Positions 32,452 to 44,394 of a stretch of DNA of 64,000 nt are shown here, piece after piece (the first letter of the stretch is position 1; each line of letters opens with the position of its first letter). This DNA comes from Paralithodes platypus (Eukaryota; Arthropoda; Malacostraca; Decapoda; Lithodidae), in assembly GCA_032716605.1 (NCBI GenBank), contig CM064509.1:48257302-48321301 (forward strand), read 5' to 3'. The position numbers and the translations under genes were made by a program. The notes under the pieces are model-generated. The model was not told the DNA's origin and did not search any database. It worked only from the letters and a program-made list of their open reading frames with translations.

Positions 32452-32939
32452 TTAACACCTTACGAGCGGCCTATGCGGTTTATTTATGTGTACCGCACAG
32501 CGGGGTGTTTTTAGCCAAAATAGGGCTGTTTACGTGATCATTTTCATGCCTAAATAAGACCCAGAACGTAAAACAAATACCTATCCCTGAAAGGGCATAA
32601 ACAGAGCTTTCGAATGACACCATGTCGATCCTTGTATGATGGATAGTTTTCTTGCAATAACCGTGCAACGCGAGTGCAAAAAGCAGGTAATTCGGTACTT
32701 TCAGTACATAATTGAGTATGTAGCGAGTGAGAGAGGGAGGAGGGAGCTGAGATTTGTGTCAGTAGGTTCGCCGCGGTGGTCTGGAGCAGTCATACGCTCG
32801 CTAGTCTCCTGCCACCACTTGTCTCTCTCTCTCAGCCACATTACGTGCTGAAATTGCCACTCGAGTTATGTCGAGCGCCGCCACATAGTCCAGCTTTTTT
32901 TAACTCGACTTATGTTGCTCGCCGCTAAATAAGGGTTAA
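32452..32939 (+). mobile_element. TTAA-flanked piggyBac-like MITE, family A, copy 1
   Basis: Starts TTAACACCTTACGAGCGGCC and ends AAGGGTTAA (complement TTAACCCTTATTTAGCGGCG). 488 bp, non-coding, nearly identical to the copies at 48707 and 51135. Diverged from family B (287, 7380), with which it shares length and order of blocks. Confidence 0.85.
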
Positions 32940-33469
32940 GAGACAATACTGTATACAAAATTGAATGTACAGTATAGTTTTATATACATTGGATTGCTGG
33001 TCACGATAATTCTTTGAGCACAATAATGTCATATTAATTATATTTCCAGGTAATAATTAGCAGATTATCTCATGCAGGTAATAAAGGCTTAATGAAATTT
33101 TGATTGTTCATATATACTAGACTTGCTGTTTAATTCCAAGAGTTCTATATGAATCTGAACGAAATTGTCTCATGATTGCCAGAACATGTATATAAACTGT
33201 TGCCATCTTAGTTTAGATCTTGAACCCCAATGCCCGACCTTTACTGGTAACGGAGGCTATTTCCTGCCGGCCAAGACATACGAGCGGCTCAACGGCTGGG
33301 ACTGACTGGGATCCTGATGCTGACGCAGACATCAATGGTTTTTACTGATATCTTGTTGCTTACATCCCCATGACACCTCTCCTACTTTCAGCAACAAGTA
33401 TATTTTCAGTTTCTCATATACAGCGCGATAGGCCATCTGAATAATACATACAATATATATATATAAAAG

Positions 33470-33557
33470 GAAACTTATATATATATATACATATATACAG
33501 TATAATATCTATATATATATATAATATCAATATTATAGGATTATATATATATATATA

Positions 33558-33593
<36 letters not shown>

Positions 33594-33595
33594 AT

Positions 33596-33641
<46 letters not shown>

Positions 33642-33753
33642 ATTATAGATATATATATTATATATATATATATATTATATATATATATATATATTATATT
33701 ATATATATATATTATAATATATATATATATATAATAATATATATATATATAAT

Positions 33754-33786
<33 letters not shown>

Positions 33787-33814
33787 CACTCTATATACAG
33801 TATATATGTATATA

Positions 33815-33858
<44 letters not shown>

Positions 33859-33895
33859 TATATATGTATATATATATACATACATACAGTATATA

Positions 33896-33948
<53 letters not shown>

Positions 33949-33973
33949 ATATATACATATATATATATATTAT
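33470..33973. repeat. Long compound (TA)n array
   Basis: About 500 bp of TA repeats with TATACTGTATA, TATACAGTATA and TATAATATA interruptions. Tyr/Ile frames are artefacts. Confidence 0.97.
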
Positions 33974-34061
33974 GATACTTCAGCAGTATTTGGGCACTTA
34001 AACCTCCATATCAAAGGAAAAGAATTGACAGGGCGCCAGGCAACATCTTTATTTTTCAAAT

Positions 34062-34088
34062 TTTCGGCTAACCTTAAGCCATCATCAG
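34062..34088 (-). ncRNA. Hammerhead-ribozyme-like core of Penelope terminus
   Basis: On the minus strand CTGATGA is followed by a GGCT/AGCC stem with a 7-base loop, then GAAA. This is the order of the hammerhead catalytic core (CUGANGA, stem II, GAAA). Hammerheads are known in terminal repeats of Penelope-like elements. Stems I and III and the cleavage site are not convincingly resolved by eye. Confidence 0.5.
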
Positions 34089-34816
34089 GAACAACATTCC
34101 CTAAAAATAAGTAATATACTATTAGAACAACGCAATTTGTAAAAAATAGGGTAATGATTATCGAATCTATAAAAGGTTAAACTTACTAAATATAAACAAT
34201 CCTATATTAATGTCTCACTATATATAAAATTAAAATTCATACACTAACCATGTAAAACCAGTGAAGATACCGAAAGCAAAATAAAGACCATCACAATTGA
34301 ACCATAACACATATTTTAAACCTTTGAATACAAAATTTTTCCATAAACTCAAAACAAAGTCACAACACAGGCTAATACCATACAACGGATCAAGAAACGA
34401 TCTCCCAATTTATCTAACACCATTGATTTATCAGTAAGGATAACTATTATTAACTTACATAACCCCTGACCAAAATCCAAACACAAATAATACTCTTAGT
34501 CAAAAACATGAAAACACTAATAAACTAAGCCTAAATCAATCTTATATATCATAGCAATACGAGACTGAAATTCAACCCAATCTAGAGATTTAACACAAAA
34601 AACACATCACTCCCAATGACAAAAGCAAAAATTTTATGTTTAAACCCATCATTATACTTGACTTACCCAGAAAGAGTTCTCATCAGCACCAGGAACAAGA
34701 GAACTGAGGAACCTGAACCGAGAAGCGGCTAAAATAAACTCCCATGAAACAATTTCCCAAACAAATGAACCACTAACCATGTTGAACAAACCCTTGAAAT
34801 TTGACCAAACATATAT

Positions 34817-35047
34817 TTATGAACCACTATTTGCAAGATTGATTTCAGGATTCAGTTTACTAATTAACAACTTCTCACCAATCAATGCATCAGACTGGCT
34901 ACCCAACCTAGAGACTATCTCAAAATCACCCACACTAAAGAGATGATCCTCTTCACGCGAATGATTTCGAATAGCCGAAAACGCCATAGCCTGTAAAAAC
35001 TTTCCCGATCGGTAGCTCCTACCCAGGTGTTCAAATATTTTGAACAT
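34817..35047 (-). pseudogene. Penelope GIY-YIG endonuclease C-terminal part
   Basis: FEHLGRSYRSGKFL, FSAIRNHSREEDHLFS and ALIGEKLLISKLNPEIN match the end of the Penelope endonuclease: the Arg/His region followed by the catalytic-Glu block (GEKLLI). The GIY-YIG motif itself is upstream of the truncation at 35050. Confidence 0.7.
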
Positions 35048-35059
35048 TTTGAATATTTT

Positions 35060-35350
35060 TTTTTATATATATATATATAGATATAATATACAGTATATTA
35101 TATATATATATTATATATATTATATATATATACATATATATATATAATTATATACTGTACATATATATATATAATTATATACTGTACATATATATATATA
35201 TATAATTATATATATATATAATATAATATTATATATTATATTATATATATATATATAATATATATATATATATACAGTATATATGTATATATATATAATA
35301 TACATATAATATATATATAATACTATATATATATATATTATATAATATTC
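35060..35350. repeat. Compound (TA)n array
   Basis: TA repeats with recurring TATACTGTACATATATA units. It separates the Penelope fragment from the LINE 3' end. Confidence 0.96.
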
Positions 35351-35351
35351 T

Positions 35352-36405
35352 ATGTGGATGAGGGACACAAAAGGCAAAACTGCCTGTGACGAGTGCCTCC
35401 CCCAGTGTTGAAAGAGTGACAGGGCCAAAATCAAGGAATGTTCGAGCCAAAATGTCTGAAAACACGGAGTTTGAAGCAATTTAAGTCATAGAATGAGGGC
35501 AAGATGGATTCAGGGAGAGAGTATCAGAACTCAGCTGTTGAATAGAAGAAATATTGGGAGTATCGTTTCACTCTTGAGTTGGAAAGTTGCACAGAGTAGG
35601 GGTGGGATTATGTTGCAAGAAGGGAACTACGTACCCTACATAGACGAGGTGGTATACACTGAGAAAGCTCCGAGGAACACTGATTATTATTATAGACTAG
35701 CAGGGGTACCCGGCGTTGCCTGGGTAATCACCATAATTACCATCACTACTATCACCACTACTACTACCATAATCACCATCATCAATCACTACTACCACAA
35801 TCATCACAATACTACTACTACCATAATCACCGGCCTCGACCTCCCTGTGCCTCATTAAACGGCGACCTCGATTTCGGCCGCTAAATGACTTCCGATTTTG
35901 GATCTGACCTCATCCGTACCCCCATTTTGGGGGGCTGCGAACAACTTTCATTCCATACACCTTTTCGATCGGAGGCCTCCTTCTGCCCCAAACGGCCATT
36001 TTTTCGATTTTTTTTTTCGCTCCCGTATACTACATAAGTTCTGCCGAAATTTTTATTAAACAAACGTGTCTCTGATTTCCACTAAACTCGCCTAAAACTA
36101 TCTCCAAAGCCTGAGCTTTCCAACTGTGCCCCACACACCCACCTGGCACCAAAACTGTGGGAGGAGTTTAGTAACAAAGGTCGGGTAGGTCGCGTAACTG
36201 ACAGACAGACAAACATTGACCTTTATTTATTAAGATATAGAATAGTGAAAGAGATGCAACATTGCGGCGGAGAGAGAGAGATTGTAGAGAATCGGTTAGT
36301 GGACGTGAGTTAATGAGACGAAAGGCTTTCCTTTCTATTATGTCACACATGCGAACAATACTCATTACGTGGACGCACTGTGCCCCTGTACAGAGCACGT
36401 ACGGC
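35352..36405 (-). pseudogene. LINE 3' part, interrupted by a dispersed repeat
   Basis: On the minus strand, LYRGTVRP, ERKAFRLINSRPLTDSL and SLRRNVASLSLFY (36405-36240) lead into the inserted repeat at 35694-36234. They continue in the C-terminal SNPRV, SAELW-like and [17 protein letters not shown] block, ending at about 35352 against (TA)n. An early stop follows the SHV motif. This is the same family as 40118-41000 and 60703-61510. The RT-bearing part of what may be the same copy is at 36690-38055. Confidence 0.7.
35694..36234 (+). repeat. Dispersed repeat (GGGGTACCCGGCGTTGCC family), copy 2
   Basis: Same body as 17037-17495, with internal (ACT/ATC)n and an end in CTGACAGACAGACAAACA. It sits inside the LINE 3' part. 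Flanking TATAG on both sides (35690 and about 36234-36239) is a possible 5 bp target duplication, judged against the uninterrupted copies at 40.45 and 61.03 kb. Confidence 0.7.
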
Positions 36406-36690
36406 ATGTGGTACCCGTCTTGCAAAACAATCCCACCCCTACTCTGTGCGACTCTCTAACCCAAGAGTGAAACGTTACTCTCAGACTTTCTTCTATTCAA
36501 CAGCTGAGCTCTGGAACTCTCTTCCAAAATCAGTCTTTCCTTCTTCCTATGACTTAAATTGCTTCAAACTTCGTGTGTCCAGGCATTTTGGCTCAAACGT
36601 CCCTGGATTTTGGCCCTGTCACTCTGGGGGAGACACTCGCGACAGGCAGTTCTGCCGTTTGCCTCCCTCACTCACAAAGAAAGAAAATAA
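36406..36690 (+). pseudogene. Nested LINE C-terminal copy in opposite orientation
   Basis: On the plus strand TRLAKQSHPYSVRLSNPRV, SAELWNSLPKSVFPSSYDLN-like and SRHFGSNVP give the C-terminal ~95 codons of the same LINE family. It ends in AAAGAAAGAAAATAAT, a plausible 3' tail. It interrupts a minus-strand copy between GTACAGAGCA and GCGGTTGAGCAC. Comparison with 61230-61275 shows about 30 bp of the host copy lost at the junction. Confidence 0.65.
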
Positions 36691-38055
36691 TAAGCGGTTG
36701 AGCACACCCAGCTTCTGGGAAGCCGTTTTAGCAAGAGTGGTAATGTGGTCTTTCCAAGAGAGATCAAAGGAAAACAAGACACTGAGAATACTGAGAGAAG
36801 ATGAAAGGTTGATTCTTGTATTGTTGAAGTATAATGGATAGTTCTCTGGGAGCTCTTGACGGGTAGATAAATGGAGAAATTGGGTTTTGGACGCATTGAA
36901 TGCAACAAGGTTTTCTCTGCCCCAACAAGAAATGGTTGTTAGATCAGAAGATAAGTGTTCTATGGCTCCGTAACATGAGTTTTTGAGGGATTGCTTGCTA
37001 GGCCGTGCTGGAAAATATAATTTATGAATATTAAAAAAGAATTGGAGATAGGACAGAATCCTGAGGAATACTGGAGTTGATAGGATGAGGAAGTGAACGA
37101 TGGCCGTCCACCACCGCAGCTATAGAATAACAAGAAAGGAAATTAGAGATAAAGGCACAGATGAAGGGATAGAAACTGAAGGAGTGTAGTTTAGACATTT
37201 GAGATTTGTGCCACACTCTATCGAAGACCTTCGATATGTCTAATGCAATAAAATCTCACCGAAGTCCCGAAAGAAGGATAACCAAGAGTTAGTAAGTTAT
37301 GAAAGAAGATCACCAGTATACTGGTGTTCTGAGAGTAGATTATGAGTTCAGAAATGCTTAAGAAATTTTAAATTAAGAATAGTTTTAAAACATTTAGAGA
37401 TGCAAAAAATGAGAGCAATTAAACAATAGTTGGAGGGTTGAGAGCGGTCACCCTTCTTTGGGACAGGTTGAATGAGAGCAAACTTCCAGCAAGAAGGACA
37501 GACATTAGAGGAAATACAGAGACGAATGAGTTTGCCTAGGCAGGGAATCAGCATAGAAGAACAGTTTTCGAGTACAACAGTTTCCGGTTTGCTTGCCTTC
37601 TTAATGTTAAGCCCAGAGAGGGCAGAATATACATCCTTAAAAGATATTATGATATTCGGCATAAGTAAGTGAGAAGGGGGTAGAGAGGGAGGATTAGTGC
37701 CAGAATCATCCAAGGTGGAATTTTTAGCGAATGTTTGAGCAAAGAGTTCCGCTTTGCCAGAAGAAGAGGTGACAGTGTTGTCGTCAGAGTGGAAAACAGG
37801 AGGGAAAGACAAGGAAGTGAAAATTGTTGGATAGGTTTTTGGCTAGATGCCAAAAAGATTGGGAAGATGTAAAGTTGGAAAGTTCATAGCAATTTATATT
37901 GATGAAAGAGTTTTTGGCGAGTCGAAGAACAAATTTGGCTTCATTCCGGGTAGAAACATCAAAAGTAAGAGATTCTTGACTTTTAAGGCGATGGTATCGT
38001 TTGAATGCTTCCTCCTTATTGTGGACAGCAATTGAAGAAGTGTGAGTAAACCAAG
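36690..38055 (-). pseudogene. LINE reverse transcriptase part (CR1/jockey-like)
   Basis: Minus strand, 5' to 3'. A linker (38035-37860) is followed by KAELFAQTFAKNSTLDDSG, LNIKKASKPETVVLENC (the GPDGI-like region, degraded), FALIQPVPKKGDRSQPSNY and then the motif B remnant INSSIPQDSVLSPILF near 37031. WKDHI-type and LGVLNR-type blocks near 36690-36760 complete it. The usual YADD motif C segment between about 36960 and 37031 is missing. Multiple stops. The 5' end is cut by (TA)n at 38059. Confidence 0.7.
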
Positions 38056-38058
<3 letters not shown>

Positions 38059-38107
<49 letters not shown>

Positions 38108-38110
38108 TGT
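38059..38110. repeat. (TA)n microsatellite with ACTG interruption
   Basis: TA run, TATACTGTATATA, then short (GT)n. It lies between the LINE 5' truncation and a Penelope-like terminus. Confidence 0.95.
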
Positions 38111-38129
38111 ATATATATGTGTGTGTGTG

Positions 38130-38240
38130 TGTAGTAAAGCTCGCTAGGAAAATTGAAAGAATGGATCACCAAGCTTTCGTCTATCTCCTCAAGACATCTT
38201 CAGGGTATTACAAGAAAACCAGGGAGAGTGTGAGGCTTAA
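38130..38240 (-). mobile_element. Penelope-like terminal fragment with hammerhead-like core
   Basis: On the minus strand CTGAAGA (38197-38203) is followed by an AGAC/GTCT stem and GAAA (38175-38178), then a tail into (GT)n/(TA)n. CTGAAGA satisfies the CUGANGA hammerhead consensus. It resembles the organisation at 34062-34088. No coding sequence of the element is recognised downstream (38240-38700). Confidence 0.5.
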
Positions 38241-39040
38241 ATACCCTTCCTAAATCATCTGTGAGTTGCTAACTAGCATATACAACAAACAGTGTTGCCA
38301 TCCTATTGCCTTTTGCGATATTTTTAGGAGCATACTTCTTTTACATAAAAAAAATGATGTCTTACAAATTATATATACGTATACAGATATGCCTATGCAT
38401 TGAAATATGGCTAACCATACAATCTAATATAATCATATATTAAATTTGATACAAATCTTTGAACTTAAGAAAATCAGTACAATACAAAGCAAACTATTTA
38501 GTATCAACGTGTACAGAATAGCCTATATGAAATTATAGCATGATACGTATACAGTATTATACAGTTGACTAATACAAATATATTATAATAATGATACAAC
38601 GATATGTGCTGTAATGCAAGAAGAACAAATCTGCAGAGAGCCGATCGGCCTACACAAAGCAGATCCCTTTCAAACTCTTATGTAACTTACGTAAATAAGA
38701 AGATATTCATATAGGTATACATACTGTATACAGTATATACATACTGTATACATACAATTACCTCCATACATTACATACATACACATAAACATTACATTTA
38801 TAAGAATATAAGAAAGTGGGAGTCTGCAGAAAGCTGAATGGCCCACACTCAGCAGATCCTTCTCACACCCAACCCTAATTATAAGGCCGAATACTATGAA
38901 GACTAACATCACCAAAATGGTCAGGTAAATACAAGGAAAAAAAAAAAAAAAAGGGAGTCTGCAGAGAGCCGAATAGCTCCCCCCGATCCCCCTCACAACT
39001 ATATATATTCATACACTTACACATACATACACACACACAC
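38241..39040. other. Stretch without recognisable gene
   Basis: AT-rich DNA. A motif like GTCTGCAGA(G/A)AGC(C/T)GAA(T)(C/G)G recurs at 38632, 38822 and 38957, marking three diverged copies of a short dispersed repeat. No coding region. Confidence 0.5.
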
Positions 39041-39135
39041 ACACACATATACATACATAAACATACATAATTTATATACAATAATAATTATATACACACA
39101 CACATATACATACATAAACATACATAATTTATATA
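39041..39135. repeat. ~59 bp tandem pair in CA/TA-rich DNA
   Basis: ACATACATAAACATACATAA and ATTTATATACAATAATAAT occur twice in tandem. Confidence 0.8.
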
Positions 39136-39200
39136 CAATAATAATAATTATTATAATAAAAACAAGTAAATACATAGTGATCATACCTCACGTGTACAAT

Positions 39201-39432
39201 AGTAATTATATACCTAACTCACTAATACAATTATATACCTAACTCACTAATACAATTATATACCTAACTCACTAATACAATTATATACCTAACTCACTAA
39301 TACAATTATATACCTAACTCACTAATACAATTATATACCTAACTCACTAATACAATTATATACCTAACTCACTAATACAATTATATACCTAACTCACTAA
39401 TACAATTATATACCTAACTCACTAATACAATT
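39201..39432. repeat. 25 bp tandem array, ~9 copies
   Basis: The unit AATTATATACCTAACTCACT plus AATAC is almost perfectly conserved. Confidence 0.96.
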
Positions 39433-39596
39433 AGTAATGACCTCACCAAAAGGGTCAGCGGTCATACTACAAACTGTTTCAGTCTATAATCTGACGGTCT
39501 GGACATATAATTCTAGCTCTTTTTATTCTATCATTTTCATTGAGGAAATTTAGCAGGATGTTATATATTTTGTAAAGGCCATCTAATATATAAATA

Positions 39597-39602
39597 TATA
39601 TA

Positions 39603-39695
<93 letters not shown>

Positions 39696-39710
39696 CTGTA
39701 TATATATTGA
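39597..39710. repeat. (TA)n microsatellite
   Basis: TA run bounded on both sides by TATACTGTATATA. Confidence 0.96.
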
Positions 39711-39969
39711 TTTGCTTTAGATGAAAATCATCGTTTAATAAATTGATTTATGTTTTTGTTGTCTATATTTATCAAACGTGTTCTAGAAAAGGGAGTTCAT
39801 TGTGCGTAATCATAATTTGTAGATTAGTTATTTCTATAACAATTCTTCATATGAATCTATATTTTGTGTACATTTTCAAACAGTTTGTGTTTTTCCTTTA
39901 AAGTTTAATAATAAAATAAATAAGAACATGTAATTGCATTACCACAAATATGCATTAGCTGATATAAAT

Positions 39970-39971
<2 letters not shown>

Positions 39972-40062
<91 letters not shown>

Positions 40063-40069
40063 ATATACA

Positions 40070-40117
<48 letters not shown>

Positions 40118-40122
40118 TATAT
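39972..40122. repeat. (TA)n microsatellite
   Basis: TA runs with TATACAGTATATA interruptions, abutting the 3' end of the LINE at 40118. Confidence 0.96.
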
Positions 40123-41000
40123 GGGTGAGGGAAACAAAGGGCAAAACTGCCTGTAACGAGTGCCTCCTCCAGAGTTGAAAGAGTGACAGGGCCTAAATCA
40201 AGGAATGTTAGAGCCAAAATGTCTGGACACACAGAGTTCGAAGCAATTTAAGCCATAGGATGAGGGAAAGATGGATTCAGGAAGAGTGTTCCAGAGCTCA
40301 GCTGTTGAATAGAAGAAATAATGGGAGTATCGTTTCACCCTTGGGTTGGAGAGTTGCACAGAGTAGGGGTGGGATTGTGTTGCAGGACGGGTGCTACGTA
40401 CCCTACTTAGAGTAGGTAAACACTGAGAGAGCTCTGAGGAACACTGACTATTGTAATAGCGATAGAATAGCAAGAGACATCCAACATTGCGGCGAAGAGT
40501 GGGAGATTGCAGAGAATCAGTGAGTGGACGTGAGTTAATGAGAGGAAAAGCTTCCTTTTCTACTGTGTCTAGAAGTGCTGTTTGAGACAATCCTCCCCAC
40601 ACATGCGCATAATACACAATACATGGACCCACTGTGCCCATGTACAGAGCAAGAAGTTGTGAAGGGGCAAAGAACCCCGAGGGGTGGTTGAGCACACCCA
40701 GCTTCTGGGAAGCCGTTTTAGCAAGAGAGGTAATATGGTCTTTCCAAGAGAGATCAGAAGAAAAAGAGACACCGAGAATACTGAGAGAAGATGAAGTGTT
40801 GATTTGTGTATAGTTGAAGTAAAAGGGATAGTCCTCTTGGAGTTCTTGATGGGTAGATACATGGAGAAATTGGATTTTGGAAGCAATGAAAGCAACAGAT
40901 TTTTCTGTGCCCCAATTGGAAATGGTTGTTAGATCAGAAGATAAGTGTTCTATGGCTTCATCACATGAGTTTTTGAGTGATTTTTTGCTGATATACTGTA
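40118..41000 (-). pseudogene. 5'-truncated LINE tail (same family as 36 and 61 kb)
   Basis: Minus strand, open for about 285 codons. It shows IEHLSSDLTTISNWG, LSILGVSFSSDLSWKDHITS, AKTASQKLGVLN, ALYMGTVGPCIVYYAHVWGG, EAFPLINSRPLTDSLQSP and SNPRVKRYSHYFFYSTAELW. This is the region following the RT palm. In this family it is part of the polymerase protein and has no separate catalytic motif. The frame is interrupted only near the 3' end. Both ends abut TA-rich sequence. This is the best-preserved of the tail copies and could serve as the family reference within the window. Confidence 0.75.
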
Positions 41001-41034
41001 TAAATAAATATATATTAATATATAGACAGTATAT

Positions 41035-41060
41035 ATATACAGTATATATATACATATACA

Positions 41061-41099
<39 letters not shown>

Positions 41100-41130
41100 C
41101 GTGTGTGTGAGTGTGTGTGTGTGTCTGTGT
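41035..41130. repeat. (TA)n followed by (TG)n
   Basis: TA run with TATACAGTATATA interruptions grading into GTGTGTGT. Confidence 0.95.
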
Positions 41131-41344
41131 GTGTCTGTGAGTTTATGTGTCTTTGTGTACCCCGTCCAGCCCTATAATAATCCATGTATACATTCTATGT
41201 GTGCGTTCAAGCAGTGCCATGACCGGATGAACATGCACGCGTGGGTGCGTTCCTGTCTGCATTAATGTTTGTGAACGTGTATGCAGATGTAGACGTGAGT
41301 GTGTATTAATGTGTACGTTTATGAGTGCGTACGTCATAATCACC

Positions 41345-42060
41345 GACTCCATGTAAACAAAGGAGAAGGAGGAGGTACATTAGAATACAGTCCGGGAGAG
41401 GTAAACACAGTACGGGGGGCCAGGGGAAGGAAGAGGAGGAATAATGGGAGGACAAGAGCAGAGGAATAAATGGAGGAGAAGGGGATGGGGGGAGGTGGAA
41501 GATGAGGGGGAGTGGTAATAGGAGGAAGAGGAGGAGCGGGAATAGAAGAACGAAGTGGAGTAGGTATAGGAAGATGTGGACGTCTGGGAGGTGAAGAAGG
41601 AAGATGGAGTGAAGGAGGACAAAATGTGAAGGAAGAGGGATATGGGAGGAGTTTAACGAGGATGAACAACACATATAATAATACAGGTGAAGGGGAAAGA
41701 GAAGGAGGAGAAATAGTAGTTGATCAGAAAGTGAGGGGTGTGTGAGTGGCGGGAGAATGTTGCGGGAATAAGAAAAGGAAGATCAGATAGAAAGAATGAA
41801 CAAGGAAGGACGAATGAAGAGGAAGACGAAACAGATATCAGAAAGGAAGAAACAATAGAAAATGAAAATGAATGGCAACAACATTTAAACAAAAACAAAC
41901 TAGCTGAAGGAAGAGGATGTGAGCTTAAAAGGAGAAGGACGTGGAGACGAGTCACGGAGCAGGAAGAAGATAAACAATTGCAGAAAGATAGAACAGAAGA
42001 CGAGGAGATTAAACAGTATAAAACTGAGAACATTAAACATTATTATTCAAAGGTGTAGCA
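41345..42060. other. Purine-rich low-complexity stretch
   Basis: Strongly GA-biased on the plus strand (AAGGAGGAGG, GAAGAGGAGG). It yields a Lys/Glu-rich plus frame (41738-42058) and Ser/Pro/Leu-rich minus frames, with no recognisable domain. I treat these as compositional artefacts. Confidence 0.6.
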
Positions 42061-42687
42061 TGAAGCATGACGAGTGGGGCATAAGAAGATGAGAAGCTGG
42101 AGGAGGGAAGGTTTACATAAATATTTCGGATATTGATGTATTCGCAGCAAGGCAAGGCAGCCTTGCTTTTATCTTGTGTCTCTGATTTCGCGATTTAGCA
42201 GCTTACTAGACTATTAATAAATCTGGTTAATTGAGTCCCTTGTTGATTAATAAATATATGATACACTAACTTCGATAGGAAAAATTACTGATAATTATTT
42301 AAAAATGTGCAGTACATTAAATAATCACTTTCTTTCCGTTTTCACTAATGACAATTTGGCATAGTTCCCAGAAATCCGTAAGGTATATAGCGACATTATA
42401 GAAAATATGGTAAGTACGGTTACCATAAGTAGAACTTATGTGCTAAAGGAAGTTGACAGACTGAAACTTCAGAAATCGTATGTATGACATTATATGTGAC
42501 ATAACAAAGGAGACACAGCGTTGTAGAGATGTTAAGGAGGACAAGCAATGAGAACTGATAACCTTAATGTTTACAGAGGAAGGATACTTATATCAATTTA
42601 TATTTGCACAAATCTAGAAAACTACACATATATTTTTGACCGTATATGTTGCCCATATTGAAACACTAGATATAGTACCCTAAATCT

Positions 42688-43305
42688 TGAATATGGGCTC
42701 ACAAATATATAGAAGATTGTATTATTTATGGGCTCACAAATATATAGAAGATTGTATTATTTATTCACAAATATATAGAAGATTGTATTATTTATGGGCT
42801 CACAAATATATAGAAGATTGTATTATTTATTCACAAATATATAGAAGATTGTATTATTTATGGGCTCACAAATATATAGAAGATTGTATTATTTATGGGC
42901 TCACAAATATATAGAAGATTGTATTATTTATTCACAAATATATAGAAGATTGTATTATTTATGGGCTCACAAATATATAGAAGATTGTATTATTTATTCA
43001 CAAATATATAGAAGATTGTATTATTTATGGGCTCACAAATATATAGAAGATTGTATTATTTATTCACAAATATATAGAAGATTGTATTATTTATGGGCTC
43101 ACAAATATATAGAAGATTGTATTATTTATGGGCTCACAAATATATAGAAGATTGTATTATTTATTCACAAATATATAGAAGATTGTATTATTTATGGGCT
43201 CACAAATATATAGAAGATTGTATTATTTATGGGCTCACAAATATATAGAAGATTGTATTATTTATGGGCTCACAAATATATAGAAGATTGTATTATTTAT
43301 TCACA
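42688..43305. repeat. Tandem array of two unit lengths (35 and 31 bp), ~18 units
   Basis: Units share CACAAATATATAGAAGATTG and TATTATTTA. The long type starts TGGGCT and the short type starts TT. Reading left to right the order is L L S L S L L S L S L S L S L L S L L L, then a partial S. Open frames across it are artefacts. Confidence 0.93.
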
Positions 43306-43483
43306 CCATCTTAAAGTGCATATTTGGTGTTCGTTTTTGTTTTGGGGAACGAGTTCAGCTTCTTATGAAGGAAAGGTAATAAACCTAAATTGATTGTCAA
43401 TGACAATGAGTCTAAATACAAAACTAATACTTCTACATACCTTTACTGGACGTTGGAATTTAGACAACAACCATATTAACTCA

Positions 43484-43569
<86 letters not shown>

Positions 43570-44185
43570 TCACACACAAACACACACACAGGCACGCACA
43601 CGCACAAAGACCAGGAGATTGATCAGGAATTGCAAGTCCGGCCCTTTCCGATTTGGCTCTTTCCAGCGGCCGAAAATTTTAATCCTCCCGAAATCTCCTC
43701 ACCGACTTCCTTGGGTGCCGAGAGAATGAAAAGTTGGGTGGAGCTAAAGTTGGGGCGGCGGATTTTTATTCTTCTTTTAGTTTTGCTCAAGTCGGGGATG
43801 AAGTGAATCAGTTTCTATTGGTTTGGGGTCGTTCATATAATTATTAAGGGTGCGTATTATCTCTCCGTTTATTAACACCAACTTCGAGATATATTATTAT
43901 TCCTACATTTTTCGTTCCGTCCATAAATTATATTCAACTCAAGTGTATACAGATATACTATATACTGTATACTATATACCTTATAGAATCATTCAATATA
44001 TCTTTACCTTCAGAATGTATTGATATATTTTTTCAATTTTGGCTTAAGTATTCAAAACAAATTGTTGTATCCAGTCGCCGATGTTTCTCTGTTAGCTGCA
44101 TGATGGACGTTTTCGATTTGATCCGTTTTACAAATCAATAAAATGTATTTGCATCACAGGCAGCTACTCAAGTAATTCAAGTGTG
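43306..44185. other. Stretch without recognisable gene; (CT)n at 43488-43565
   Basis: A long (CT)n run followed by (CA)n and a GC-richer piece. No supported coding region. Confidence 0.6.
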
Positions 44186-44394
44186 TATATATATATCGGA
44201 AACGGGAACGTTCCTGGGGAATCTAAACTTCAGGAGGAAAAGAATGACGAGGGACGTAACAACCAACATCTGTATTACACACATTTTCAAACGTTTCGAC
44301 ATATAGTGTATGCCATCATGAGTGACCTAAAAGTAAACATGCCCTGTCTTCTTGTGATCCAGATAAAGTTGTATTTAATTATTCAAGTGCTATT

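Larger units (their letters stand above)
33975..35050 (-). mobile_element. Penelope-like element, 5'-truncated 3' part
   Basis: On the minus strand it carries the end of the Penelope GIY-YIG endonuclease (34817-35047), then about 700 bp of AT-rich 3' region. It closes with a terminal block near 34010-34100 that contains hammerhead-type core boxes. Both ends abut (TA)n. RT is absent. Confidence 0.7.

Noticed and set aside
30640..40232. Many Tyr-Ile repeat frames
   Set aside because: Direct translation of (TA)n microsatellites.
41653..42058. Lys/Glu-rich plus frame and Ser/Pro/Leu-rich minus frames
   Set aside because: Explained by the strong GA composition bias of the region; no domain or splice context.
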